Of a stretch of 64,000 nucleotides of DNA, positions 1 through 7,977 are shown one piece after another. This DNA comes from Pseudomonas bharatica CSV86 (GTDB lineage: Bacteria > Pseudomonadota > Gammaproteobacteria > Pseudomonadales > Pseudomonadaceae). Location: NCBI RefSeq assembly GCF_000319305.2, contig NZ_AMWJ02000007.1:137001-201000 (forward strand). The letters run 5' to 3'. The notes under the pieces were generated by a model. It was not told the origin of the DNA and made no database searches. It worked only from the letters and a program-made list of their open reading frames with translations. Both the position numbers and the translations under genes were made by a program. The stretch's first letter is position 1. Every line of letters begins with the position of its first letter.

Positions 1-1030
1 CGAGCAGCTCGCGCTGGCGACGGCTCAGGTTGACCGGCGTCTCGACCGCCACACGGCACATCAGGTCACCGGCACCGCCACCACGCACCGGCGCCACACC
101 CTTGCCGCGCAAGCGGAACTGCTTGCCGGTCTGGGTACCTTCCGGAATCTTCAGCTTGACCCGACCATCGAGGGTCGGCACTTCCAGCTCGCCACCCAAT
201 GCCGCATCGGTGTAGCTGATCGGTACTTCGCAGTACAGATGCTTGCCGTCACGCTGGAAGATCGGGTGCTCGCGCACATTGATCACCACGTACAGGTCGC
301 CGGTCGGGCCACCCTGGGTGCCCGCCTCGCCTTCGCCGGAGAGGCGAATGCGGTCGCCGGTATCGACACCGGCCGGCACCTTGACCGACAGGGTCTTGTA
401 CTCTTCGATGCGCCCCTCGCCGTGGCAGGAGTCGCATGGATCGGTGATGATCTTGCCCTGCCCCTGGCAACGCGGGCAGGTCTGCTGCACCGAGAAGAAG
501 CCTTGCTGCATGCGCACCTGGCCGATGCCGCCGCAGGTCGGGCAGGTCGCTGGCGAAGAGCCTTTCTTCGCGCCCGAGCCGTCGCACGGCTTGCAGTTGA
601 CCAGTGTCGGCACACGGATATTGACCGTGGTACCACGCACCGCCTCTTCGAGGTTCAGCTCCAGGGTGTAGCGCAGGTCGCTGCCACGCTGGGCGCCGCC
701 GCGGGAACCGCCACGACCGCCACCGAAGAAATCGCTGAACACATCGCCGAAGATGTCGGAGAAATTGGCGCCGCCAAAACCGGCACCGCCGCCACCCATG
801 CTCGGGTCGACGCCGGCGTGGCCGTACTGGTCGTACGCGGCACGCTTGCTGGTATCGGAGAGCACTTCATAGGCCTCGTTGGCCTCCTTGAACAGCTCTT
901 CGGACTCTTTGCTATCGGGATTACGGTCCGGGTGGTGCTTCATCGCCAGGCGACGGTAGGCCTTTTTCAAATCAGCCTCGCTCGCGCCCCGCTCGACTCC
1001 CAGAACCTCGTAATAGTCACGCTTTGCCAT
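1..1030 (-). CDS. dnaJ: Chaperone DnaJ (3' end cut by window edge)
   Basis: DnaJ is the Hsp40 co-chaperone that delivers unfolded clients to DnaK and stimulates its ATPase in the cytoplasm. Translation of the minus strand from the ATG at 1030 gives a J domain with the HPD tripeptide at about residues 33-35. A Gly/Phe-rich linker follows, then four CxxCxGxG zinc motifs (reading CKPCDGSG, CPTCGGIG, CPRCQGQG, CDSCHGEG) and the start of the C-terminal client-binding domain. The final ~30 residues lie beyond base 1. It is the last gene of grpE-dnaK-dnaJ, 192 bp after dnaK. No defect is visible. Confidence 0.98.
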   Translation of the reverse strand, partial: MAKRDYYEVLGVERGASEADLKKAYRRLAMKHHPDRNPDSKESEELFKEANEAYEVLSDTSKRAAYDQYGHAGVDPSMGGGGAGFGGANFSDIFGDVFSDFFGGGRGGSRGGAQRGSDLRYTLELNLEEAVRGTTVNIRVPTLVNCKPCDGSGAKKGSSPATCPTCGGIGQVRMQQGFFSVQQTCPRCQGQGKIITDPCDSCHGEGRIEEYKTLSVKVPAGVDTGDRIRLSGEGEAGTQGGPTGDLYVVINVREHPIFQRDGKHLYCEVPISYTDAALGGELEVPTLDGRVKLKIPEGTQTGKQFRLRGKGVAPVRGGGAGDLMCRVAVETPVNLSRRQRELL

Positions 1031-1222
1031 GGTTCTTTGCACTCTTGAGGACGTTCGGCAAACCTCTGCGCGTCAGCGCTGTGCCGTCAGCATCGGCATC
1101 GCTACCGGTGCTGGAGAAAATTCGGGTGTTCCAGACACGCCAACGCGGGAGCAAGCCCCCGCGCGGCGACATCCTACCAGTCAACGTCAAACATCAGTCA
1201 ACCGGCCGACAACCAGCAGCAA
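1031..1222. other. dnaK-dnaJ intergenic region with hairpin
   Basis: A 192-bp spacer. It contains a GC-rich dyad around 1139-1168 (CGCGGG...CCCGCG arms around AGCAAGC) resembling short Pseudomonas REP-type hairpins. There is no T-run, so it looks more like an mRNA-processing or attenuating hairpin between dnaK and dnaJ than a full terminator. No separate sigma32 promoter for dnaJ was recognised here. Confidence 0.5.
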
Positions 1223-3142
1223 TTACTTGTTGTCTTTGACTTCTTCGAACTCGGCGTCAACGACGTCGTCGTGCTTGGCGTCGTCAGCCTGCTGGGCCTG
1301 AGCACCCGCTTCCGGCTTCTCGCCCTGCTCGGCGTACATCTTCTGGGCAACCGGCGCGGAGACTTTCGACAGCTCTTCGATCTTCGCTTCGATGGCAGCC
1401 TTGTCGTCGCCCTTGACGGCGGCTTCCAGGGCAACCACAGCAGCTTCGATCGCGGTCTTCTCTTCGGCGGTTACCTTGTCACCAGCGTCAGCGACCATCT
1501 TGCGGGTCGAGTGGACCAGCGCGTCACCCTGGTTGCGGGCGGCGGCCAGCTCTTCGAACTTGCGGTCTTCCTCGGCGTTGACTTCAGCGTCGCGAACCAT
1601 CTGCTGGATCTCTTCCTCGGACAGGCCGGAGTTGGCCTTGATCACGATGGACTGCTGCTTGCCGGTGGCCTTGTCCTTCGCACCTACGTGCAGGATGCCG
1701 TTGGCGTCGATGTCGAAGGTAACCTCGATCTGCGGAACGCCACGTGGAGCAGGTGGAATCTCGGCCAGGTCGAACTTGCCCAGGGACTTGTTCTGCGCGG
1801 CTTGCTTGCGCTCGCCTTGCAGGACGTGAATGGTCACTGCGCTCTGGTTGTCGTCGGCGGTCGAGAACACCTGCGACTTCTTGGTCGGGATGGTGGTGTT
1901 CTTCTCGATCAGCGCGGTCATCACGCCACCCATGGTTTCGATACCCAGGGTCAGCGGGCTGACATCGAGCAGCAGGACGTCCTTGACGTCACCAGCCAGA
2001 ACGGCGCCCTGGATGGCCGCACCCATTGCAACGGCTTCGTCAGGGTTGACGTCCTTGCGCGCTTCCTTGCCGAAGAACTCGCCAACGGTTTTCTGTACCA
2101 GCGGCATGCGGGTCTGGCCACCGACCAGGATCACGTCGTCGATCTTGCTGACGTCGATGCCGGCGTCCTTCATGGCGATGCGGCATGGCTCGATGGTGCG
2201 CTGAACCAGGTCTTCGACCAGCGACTCCAGCTTGGCGCGGGAGATCTTCACGTTCAGGTGTTTCGGACCAGTAGCGTCGGCAGTGATGTACGGCAGGTTG
2301 ACGTCGGTCTGCTGGCTGGAAGACAGCTCGATCTTGGCCTTCTCGGCAGCTTCTTTCAGACGCTGCATGGCCAGAGGATCACCCTTCAGGTTCATACCGG
2401 TTTCTTTCTTGAATTCCTCGACGAGGTAGTCGATCAGACGGATGTCGAAGTCTTCACCACCGAGGAAGGTGTCACCGTTGGTTGCCAGCACTTCGAACTG
2501 GTGCTCGCCATCGACTTCGGCGATTTCGATCACCGAAACGTCGAAGGTACCGCCACCCAGGTCATAGACGATCACGGTGTGGTCACCCTTGGCCTTGTCC
2601 ATGCCGTAGGCCAGTGCGGCAGCGGTCGGTTCGTTGATGATGCGCTTGACGTCCAGACCGGCGATACGGCCGGCGTCCTTGGTTGCCTGGCGCTGGCTGT
2701 CGTTGAAGTACGCAGGTACGGTGATGACCGCTTCGGTCACTGCCTCGCCGAGGTAGTCTTCGGCGGTTTTCTTCATTTTCTTCAGGACTTCGGCGCTGAT
2801 TTGCGGCGGAGCCATTTTCTGGCCGTTGACTTCGACCCAGGCGTCATTGTTGTCCGCCTTGACGATCTTGTACGGAACCATCTGGATGTCTTTCTGCACG
2901 ACGTCTTCTTCGAAGCGACGGCCGATCAGACGCTTTACTGCGTACAGGGTGTTGTGCGGGTTGGTGACGGCCTGGCGCTTGGCCGACTGGCCAACCAGGA
3001 TCTCGCCATCGTTGGCGTAAGCGATGATCGACGGCGTGGTGCGAGCGCCTTCGGCGTTCTCGATCACCTTGACGTTGCCGTTTTCCAGAATGGAGACGCA
3101 GGAGTTGGTGGTCCCCAGGTCGATACCGATGATTTTGCCCAT
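1223..3142 (-). CDS. dnaK: Hsp70 chaperone DnaK
   Basis: The ATP-dependent Hsp70 folds and protects proteins together with DnaJ and GrpE. The 639-residue product has the usual family length. It opens with the phosphate-binding loop GIDLGTTNS (about residues 5-13), carries the conserved ATPase signatures IYDLGGGTFDVS-type and VGG near residue 340, then a substrate-binding domain and helical lid ending in DAEFEEVKDNK, the typical acidic tail. The ATG at 3142 follows a purine-rich ribosome site. Its own sigma32 promoter overlaps the grpE stop codon, so dnaK can be transcribed both with grpE and separately. Confidence 0.99.
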   Translation of the reverse strand: MGKIIGIDLGTTNSCVSILENGNVKVIENAEGARTTPSIIAYANDGEILVGQSAKRQAVTNPHNTLYAVKRLIGRRFEEDVVQKDIQMVPYKIVKADNNDAWVEVNGQKMAPPQISAEVLKKMKKTAEDYLGEAVTEAVITVPAYFNDSQRQATKDAGRIAGLDVKRIINEPTAAALAYGMDKAKGDHTVIVYDLGGGTFDVSVIEIAEVDGEHQFEVLATNGDTFLGGEDFDIRLIDYLVEEFKKETGMNLKGDPLAMQRLKEAAEKAKIELSSSQQTDVNLPYITADATGPKHLNVKISRAKLESLVEDLVQRTIEPCRIAMKDAGIDVSKIDDVILVGGQTRMPLVQKTVGEFFGKEARKDVNPDEAVAMGAAIQGAVLAGDVKDVLLLDVSPLTLGIETMGGVMTALIEKNTTIPTKKSQVFSTADDNQSAVTIHVLQGERKQAAQNKSLGKFDLAEIPPAPRGVPQIEVTFDIDANGILHVGAKDKATGKQQSIVIKANSGLSEEEIQQMVRDAEVNAEEDRKFEELAAARNQGDALVHSTRKMVADAGDKVTAEEKTAIEAAVVALEAAVKGDDKAAIEAKIEELSKVSAPVAQKMYAEQGEKPEAGAQAQQADDAKHDDVVDAEFEEVKDNK

Positions 3143-3221
3143 GTTAACTCTCCCGAAACTTTGGATTTGGTTGCCGCAGCGGTGGTTGCCAACTGCGGTA
3201 GCACTTAAACGCTTGACACCT

Positions 3222-3249
3222 AGATGGGGGCCATCCGGCTAATTTCAAG
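3222..3249 (-). promoter_or_regulatory. Sigma32 heat-shock promoter for dnaK
   Basis: On the minus strand CTTGAAA (3249-3243) is followed after 13 bp by CCCCATCT (3229-3222). This is an essentially perfect match to the enterobacterial sigma32 consensus. The -35 overlaps the grpE stop codon (3245-3247), so grpE coding sequence and dnaK promoter share bases. Confidence 0.85.
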
Positions 3250-3811
3250 CCTTCTCGTCGATGGAAGGCGAAACCGCTGCCGGAGCCTTGCTGACCACGA
3301 CCATGGCCGGACGCAACAGACGTCCGTTGAGCTGATAACCCTTCTGGAACACCTTGAGCACGCTGTTCGGCTCGACGTCGGCGCTTTCCTGCATGGCCAT
3401 CGCCTGGTGCTGCTCGGCATTGAAGGGTTCGCCGTGCGGATCGATGGCTTCGAGGTTGTAGCGCTTGAGGGTGTCTTCGAACATCTTGAGGGTCAGCTCG
3501 ATGCCTTCGCGCATCGGACGGATGCTTTCGTCGTCCGCGCTGGACAGCTCCAGGCCGCGCTCCAGGCTGTCGATGACCGGAAGAAGATCGCCAGCGAACT
3601 TCTCCAGGGCGAATTTGTGGGCCTTTTCCACGTCCTGCTCGGCACGGCGGCGGACGTTCTGCAGGTCGGCGGCGGTGCGCAGGGCCTGGTCCTGGGCTGC
3701 GGCAACCTGCTCCTCGAGCAGCTGCACGCGCGCAACCAGATCCTCGGAACCCGCCTCGGCGGCTTTGTCTGCGTTTGGATTCAGTTCGTCCAGCTTCTGC
3801 TCATCAGCCAT
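3245..3811 (-). CDS. grpE: Nucleotide exchange factor GrpE
   Basis: GrpE releases ADP from DnaK and resets the chaperone cycle; it works as a dimer. The 188-residue product starts at the ATG at 3811 (MADEQKLDELNP). It has the long N-terminal coiled coil (about residues 20-75, rich in heptad Leu/Ala and containing the AADLQNVRRR segment typical of GrpE), a four-helix dimer region, and the C-terminal beta domain with the family signature around FQKGYQLNGRLLRPAMV. It is the first gene of the heat-shock operon and is divergent from recN. The longer upstream reading frame has no GrpE similarity and was trimmed. Confidence 0.98.
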   Translation of the reverse strand: MADEQKLDELNPNADKAAEAGSEDLVARVQLLEEQVAAAQDQALRTAADLQNVRRRAEQDVEKAHKFALEKFAGDLLPVIDSLERGLELSSADDESIRPMREGIELTLKMFEDTLKRYNLEAIDPHGEPFNAEQHQAMAMQESADVEPNSVLKVFQKGYQLNGRLLRPAMVVVSKAPAAVSPSIDEKA

Positions 3812-3864
3812 GAAATATCTCCTCTCAATGTGGTCGGCGAGCTCGACTCGCGCATCTGCCGGCC

Positions 3865-3895
3865 TATATGGGGTCGCAAAAAGCAGCTTCAAGGG
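3865..3895 (-). promoter_or_regulatory. Sigma32 heat-shock promoter for grpE
   Basis: On the minus strand CCCTTGAAGC (3895-3886) precedes CCCCATATA (3873-3865) with about 12 bp between. This matches the sigma32 -35 and -10 elements and lies about 55 bp upstream of the grpE start codon. Confidence 0.8.
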
Positions 3896-3999
3896 CGATT
3901 GAACATCAATGTGCGGGGCACATAACTGTCCGCGATCAAAAGCCGGGCGGCACAAGCGAATGGTGCTAAGGAAGGGCATTGTCAGAAATTTCAAAAACA

Positions 4000-4015
4000 C
4001 TGTATAAATAACCAG
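4000..4015 (+). promoter_or_regulatory. LexA (SOS) box of recN
   Basis: CTGTATAAATAACCAG matches the LexA consensus CTGT-N8-ACAG with one change in the right half. It lies 25-40 bp upstream of the recN ATG, where recN genes of gamma-proteobacteria usually carry their SOS operator. Confidence 0.75.
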
Positions 4016-4039
4016 ACATTGACTCTGGGAGCCGCCCGC

Positions 4040-5712
4040 ATGCTGGTGCACCTGTCCATCCACAACTACGCCATCGTCGAACACCTTGACCTCGAACTCG
4101 CCCGCGGCATGAGCGTCATCACCGGCGAAACCGGGGCCGGCAAGTCGATCATGCTCGACGCCCTGGGCCTGACCCTGGGTGATCGCGCCGACAGCGGCGT
4201 GGTGCGCCCGGGCGCGGACAAGGCCGACATCCTCGCCACCTTCGACCTGGACGACATTCCCGAGGCCCGCTCCTGGCTGGCCGAGCGCGACCTGGACAAC
4301 GACGGCCCCTGCATCCTGCGTCGCGTGGTCACCGCCGAAGGCCGCAGCCGCGGCTACATCAACGGCACCCCATGCCCCCTCGGCGACCTCAAGGCGCTGG
4401 GCGAACTGTTGATCGATATCCACAGCCAGCACGAGCACCAGTCGTTGCTGAAGACCGACACCCACCGCCGCCTGCTCGACGAGTACGCCGGCGCCACCGA
4501 CCTGGCACGCCAGGTCCAGCTGGCTGCACAACGCTGGCGGCAGACCCACACCGAACTGGAACGCCTGCGCAATTCCGGCGATGAACAGCGCGCCCGCCAC
4601 CAGTTGCTCAGCTACCAGCTGGAAGAACTGGACAACCTGGGCCTTGGCGAAAACGAACTGGAGCAACTGGAGCAGGAGCACAAGAACCTGACCAACGCCG
4701 AAGCCCTGTTCGGCATCTGCCGCCAGGTGATCGACCATTGCAGCGAGAGCGACTCAGGCAATGTGCTGAGCGCCCTGACAGCCAGCCTCAATCGCCTGAC
4801 CGCCGTGCAGAATGCTCCTCGCGCACTGGGCGAAGCCGTCAACCTGATCGCCAGCGCGCAGATCCAGGTAGAAGAAGCCGTTGGCGAACTCAACCGCTTT
4901 CTCGACAACTTCGATGCCGACCCGATGCGCCTGCAACAACTGGAAGAGCGCCTCGATGCTCTCTACACCCTTGCGCGCAAGCACCGCGTCCACCCTACCG
5001 CGTTGCTCGACCTGCAGCAGCGCCTGGGCGAGGAGCTGGAAAGCCTGAATGCCAACGACGAATCGATCGAACGCCTTGAAGAGGAACTCAAGGCGTACAC
5101 CCGCCACTATCATGAAAAGGCCGGCGAACTGAGCAGCCTGCGCCAGCGCGCATCAACCCAGCTGGCGTCGGCAGTGGAACAGGAGATCCAGCGCCTGGGC
5201 ATGCCGGGCGGTCGCTTCCGCATCGAACTTCGACCTGGCAACGGCGAAGACCTTCACCCCCACGGGCTGGAACAGGTGGAACTGCTGGTCAGTGCCAACC
5301 CCGGACAGCCACTCAAGGGGCTGGCAAAAGTTGCCTCCGGCGGTGAGTTGTCGCGTATCAGCCTGGCGATCCAGGTAATCACCGCGCAGACCTCGCGAAT
5401 CCCGACCCTGGTCTTCGACGAAGTGGACGTGGGCATCGGCGGCCCACTGCAGAAATCGTTGGCCAGTTGCTGCGTCGCCTGGGCGAGCGTGGCCAGGTCC
5501 TGACCGTCACCCACCTGCCGCAGGTAGCTGCGCAAGGCCACCACCACCTGTTCGTGCACAAGGTGCGCAACAGCGATGCCACGCACACGGCCGTTACCAG
5601 CCTGGGCAAACGCGAGCGGGTCGAGGAAGTGGCACGCATGCTCGGCGGCATCGACCTGACCAAGGAATCACTGGCCCACGCCAGGAAGATGGTGGTGACC
5701 AGCAAGAGCTGA
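4040..5712 (+). pseudogene. recN: DNA repair ATPase RecN, interrupted by a one-base frameshift
   Basis: RecN is an SMC-like ATPase used in recombinational repair of double-strand breaks. The first frame (ATG at 4040) covers the Walker A region (GETGAGKS), the coiled coils and the signature/Walker B end reading LVFDEVDVGIGGP. After GGP it continues out of frame and stops at 5503. The next frame, visible from 5467, carries the expected rest (TAEIVGQLLRRLGERGQVLTVTH... to the TAA-equivalent stop at 5712). Adding one base near 5441-5446, in the GGCGGCCCACTG stretch, restores a 557-residue protein, the usual family length. So this is one missing base: either a genuine recent mutation or a sequencing/assembly error in a C-rich run. 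Everything else looks intact, including the LexA box and downstream terminator. Confidence 0.9.
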
Positions 5713-5726
5713 TCCGGAAAACCTGA

Positions 5727-5762
5727 AATAAAGAAGGCGACCCGTGGGTCGCCTTCTTTATT
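5727..5762. terminator. Bidirectional terminator between recN and fur
   Basis: AATAAAGAAGGCGACCC and its exact reverse complement flank a 2-base loop. A-run and T-run lie on opposite sides, so the hairpin can stop recN (+) and the convergent fur (-). Confidence 0.9.
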
Positions 5763-5783
5763 GATGCAAACAAGCACGAACGC

Positions 5784-6188
5784 TTACTTCTTCTTGCGCA
5801 CGTACAACACCAGGTTGTGATCGACCAGTTCGTAACCGTGCTCGGCAACGATTTCCTTCTGGCGCTTCTCGATTTCAGCATCGAAGAATTCGACCACCTC
5901 ACCGGAGTCCACGTTGACCATATGGTCGTGATGGCCGCCATCGGCCAATTCGAATACCGCGTGACCGCCGTCGAAGTTGTGACGTACGACCAGGCCGGCA
6001 GCCTCGAACTGGGTCAGGACACGATAAACCGTGGCCAGGCCGACATCTTCCCCCGCCTCCATCAACGCCTTGTAGACGTCTTCAGCGCTCATGTGGCGCT
6101 GCTCGGTAGAGTCGAGCATCTGTAGGATCTTGACTCGAGGCAGGGTCACCTTGAGACCGGCTTTGCGCAGTTCGCTATTTTCAACCAT
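5784..6188 (-). CDS. fur: Ferric uptake regulator Fur
   Basis: Fur is the dimeric, Fe(II)-dependent repressor of iron uptake genes. The 134-residue protein begins MVENSELRKAGL at 6188 and has the N-terminal winged helix (VTLPRVKILQML through ATVYRVLTQFEAAGLV) and the C-terminal metal-binding/dimer domain with the HHDHMVNVDSGEVVEF cluster. It contains no cysteine, so it lacks the CxxC structural zinc site of E. coli Fur. The longer upstream frame is out of family and was trimmed. It is divergent from bamE, the classic fur-omlA arrangement of Pseudomonas. Confidence 0.98.
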   Translation of the reverse strand: MVENSELRKAGLKVTLPRVKILQMLDSTEQRHMSAEDVYKALMEAGEDVGLATVYRVLTQFEAAGLVVRHNFDGGHAVFELADGGHHDHMVNVDSGEVVEFFDAEIEKRQKEIVAEHGYELVDHNLVLYVRKKK

Positions 6189-6285
6189 GGTCAGCTTTCT
6201 CGCCGATGCTGCTTCGCAGCTTCTCTGAATACGGGTATGATCGGGGTTTACGTTGTCCAGCCAAGATAGTGGAAGTCGCCCACCG
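6189..6285. promoter_or_regulatory. Divergent fur/bamE promoter region
   Basis: A 97-bp gap between the two divergent start codons must hold both promoters. No convincing Fur box or unambiguous -35/-10 pair was recognised by eye. Confidence 0.45.
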
Positions 6286-6810
6286 ATGCAAAACACCAAG
6301 CTCTTGCTAACCAGCCTCACCCTCGTGGGACTGCTCGCACTCGCCGGTTGCTCGTTTCCCGGGGTTTACAAAATCGACATCCAGCAGGGCAATGTCGTAA
6401 CGCAGGACATGATAGACCAATTGCGCCCCGGAATGACCCGTCGCCAAGTACGGTTTATCATGGGCAACCCGCTGATCCAGGACACCTTCCACACCAATCG
6501 CTGGGATTACCTGTACAGCCTGCAACCTGGAGGCGGTGAGCGCCAACAGGAACGCATCAGCGTCTTCTTCAATGAGAACGACCAGCTGGCCAGTCTCTCC
6601 GGCGACTTCATGCCCGGCAAGAGCCGCGACCAGGAAATTCTTGGTAACGAAAGCAGCACGACTGTCAGCCAGCCAGGCCAGCAACAGGCCGAGCCGGCAA
6701 CACCAGAGAAACCTGCCCGCCCGGGCTCGCTGGAAGAGAAGATCCAGCGCGACGTCGACACCATCGAAGTCATGCCGGTGCCGGCGCCGCCGCCACTGCA
6801 AACCGAGTAA
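6286..6810 (+). CDS. bamE: Outer-membrane assembly lipoprotein BamE (OmlA)
   Basis: BamE is a lipoprotein of the BAM complex that inserts beta-barrel proteins into the outer membrane. From the ATG at 6286 the 174-residue product has a lipoprotein signal peptide with lipobox LALAGC (Cys at about residue 22). The SmpA/OmlA domain follows (KIDIQQGNVVTQ, LRPGMTRRQVRFIMGNP, FHTNRWDYLYS) and then a Pro/Glu-rich tail to residue 174. The annotated upstream extension would bury the signal peptide, so the later ATG was chosen. Confidence 0.96.
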   Translation: MQNTKLLLTSLTLVGLLALAGCSFPGVYKIDIQQGNVVTQDMIDQLRPGMTRRQVRFIMGNPLIQDTFHTNRWDYLYSLQPGGGERQQERISVFFNENDQLASLSGDFMPGKSRDQEILGNESSTTVSQPGQQQAEPATPEKPARPGSLEEKIQRDVDTIEVMPVPAPPPLQTE

Positions 6811-6823
6811 TCAAGGCGTGCAT

Positions 6824-6856
6824 AAAAAAGCCCGAACAGATGTTCGGGCTTTTTTT
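6824..6856. terminator. Bidirectional terminator between bamE and ratA
   Basis: AAAAAAGCCCGAACA / TGTTCGGGCTTTTTTT hairpin with A-run and T-run. It ends both bamE (+) and ratA (-) and fills the whole 60-bp space between them. Confidence 0.93.
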
Positions 6857-6870
6857 TGAGCTGTGGCCTG

Positions 6871-7305
6871 TCAACCGTAGAGCTGCTTGGCCCGCTGGCA
6901 GAACGCATCGACCAGGGTATTCGCCGCCTGGTTGAACAGTGGCCCCAATGTCGCCTTGACCAAGGCTCCGGAATATTCGAACGACAGGTCCAGGCTGATC
7001 TTGCAGGCCTTCTCGCCCAAGGGCTTGAACACCCAAAGGCCATGCAACTGGCTGAACGGCCCCTCTTCCAGATTCATCTCGATGGATTGCCCCGGCACCA
7101 GTACATTGCGCGTTACAAAGTGCTGGCTGAGCCCGCCCTTCGCGACCTCGACCCTGGCCCGCATGGCGGTCTCGCTCTGCTCCAGCACGGTGGAACCGGA
7201 ACACCAGGGCAGGAACTCGTGGTAGCGATCCACATCGTTGACCAGATCGTAGAGCGCCTGAGCGGGGTAAGGCAGCAAGGCCGACCGTTGTATATGGGTA
7301 GTCAT
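6871..7305 (-). CDS. ratA: RatA-family START/polyketide-cyclase-like protein
   Basis: This belongs to the small SRPBCC/START-fold family that includes E. coli RatA (reported to bind the 50S subunit and block 70S formation) and eukaryotic COQ10 (ubiquinone handling). The 144-residue product starts MTTHIQRSALLPYPAQ at 7305. Conserved features are YDLVNDVDRYHEFLPWC, RARVEVAKGGLSQ, LEEGPFSQLHGLW and the final helix FNQAANTLVDAFCQRAKQLYG. Which of the two roles it plays is unresolved. It is divergent from smpB as in other pseudomonads. The rnfH/ratB gene that normally follows and overlaps it is missing: the stop codon is directly followed by the shared terminator. Confidence 0.93.
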   Translation of the reverse strand: MTTHIQRSALLPYPAQALYDLVNDVDRYHEFLPWCSGSTVLEQSETAMRARVEVAKGGLSQHFVTRNVLVPGQSIEMNLEEGPFSQLHGLWVFKPLGEKACKISLDLSFEYSGALVKATLGPLFNQAANTLVDAFCQRAKQLYG

Positions 7306-7429
7306 CCAGGCGTCATTTCCAAACGTGAACAAAAAGGATGCGGGGCATTGTCCGGGATTCACCGCGCCGCCTCAAGCTCGCCACTTCCCCGTAGCCGACG
7401 ACGCAGCGACTCCCTATAATGCCGCCCCT

Positions 7430-7912
7430 ATGGCCAAACAAAAGAAACATCCGACAGGGACCATCGCGCAGAACAAGAAAGCGCGACACGATTACTTCAT
7501 CGAACACAAGTTCGAGGCCGGACTGGTCCTGTCCGGTTGGGAAGTAAAAAGCCTGCGTGCCGGCAAGGCGCACCTCGTGGACAGCTATGTACTGCTCAAG
7601 GACGGTGAAGCCTGGCTGATGGGCAGTCATATCACCCCGCTGACCACCGCCAGCACCCACGTCATCGCCGACCCGACCCGTACCCGCAAGCTGCTGCTCA
7701 ACCGCCGCGAACTCGAGCGCCTGTACGTGGGCGTGCAGCAGAAAGGCTACACCTGCGTCGCGCTGTCCTTGTACTGGAGCAAGCACCTGATCAAGTGCGA
7801 AATTGCCCTGGGCAAGGGCAAGAAGGAATACGACAAGCGCGACACCGAGCGCGAGCGCGATTCCAATCGCGAGCTGCAGCGCGCGGTGCGTAACAAGGGG
7901 CGGGAAGACTAG
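7430..7912 (+). CDS. smpB: SsrA-binding protein SmpB
   Basis: SmpB carries tmRNA to stalled ribosomes for trans-translation. The 160-residue protein from the ATG at 7430 has the conserved core (NKKARHDYFI, GLVLSGWEVKSLRAGKAHLVDSYV, RTRKLLLNRREL, LYWSKHLIKCEIALGKGKKEYDKR) and the basic C-terminal tail needed for decoding-centre contact. The tmRNA itself lies only 7.4 kb downstream in this window (15265-15655). An in-frame upstream extension was rejected because homology begins at MAKQKKHPTG. Confidence 0.98.
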   Translation: MAKQKKHPTGTIAQNKKARHDYFIEHKFEAGLVLSGWEVKSLRAGKAHLVDSYVLLKDGEAWLMGSHITPLTTASTHVIADPTRTRKLLLNRRELERLYVGVQQKGYTCVALSLYWSKHLIKCEIALGKGKKEYDKRDTERERDSNRELQRAVRNKGRED

Positions 7913-7914
7913 TT

Positions 7915-7977
7915 CTTTCTGTGCCCTGATGGCGTCATCGCTGCGGTGCGGCGATGACGCCATCAGGGCACAGAAAG
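7915..7977. terminator. Perfect 27-bp inverted repeat between smpB and lldR
   Basis: Arms 7915-7941 and 7951-7977 are exact reverse complements around a 9-nt loop (TGCGGTGCG). They fill the gap between the convergent smpB and lldR. There is little T-run, so this is unlike the other terminators nearby. It may act as a bidirectional terminator or RNA-stabilising hairpin. Confidence 0.65.

Noticed and set aside
1..1030. dnaJ as a truncated pseudogene
   Set aside because: The frame is open to the window edge; the truncation is only due to the window boundary.
1271..3208. 645-codon open frame opposite dnaK
   Set aside because: Shadow frame caused by third-position GC bias; no domain or ribosome site, and dnaK is unambiguous.
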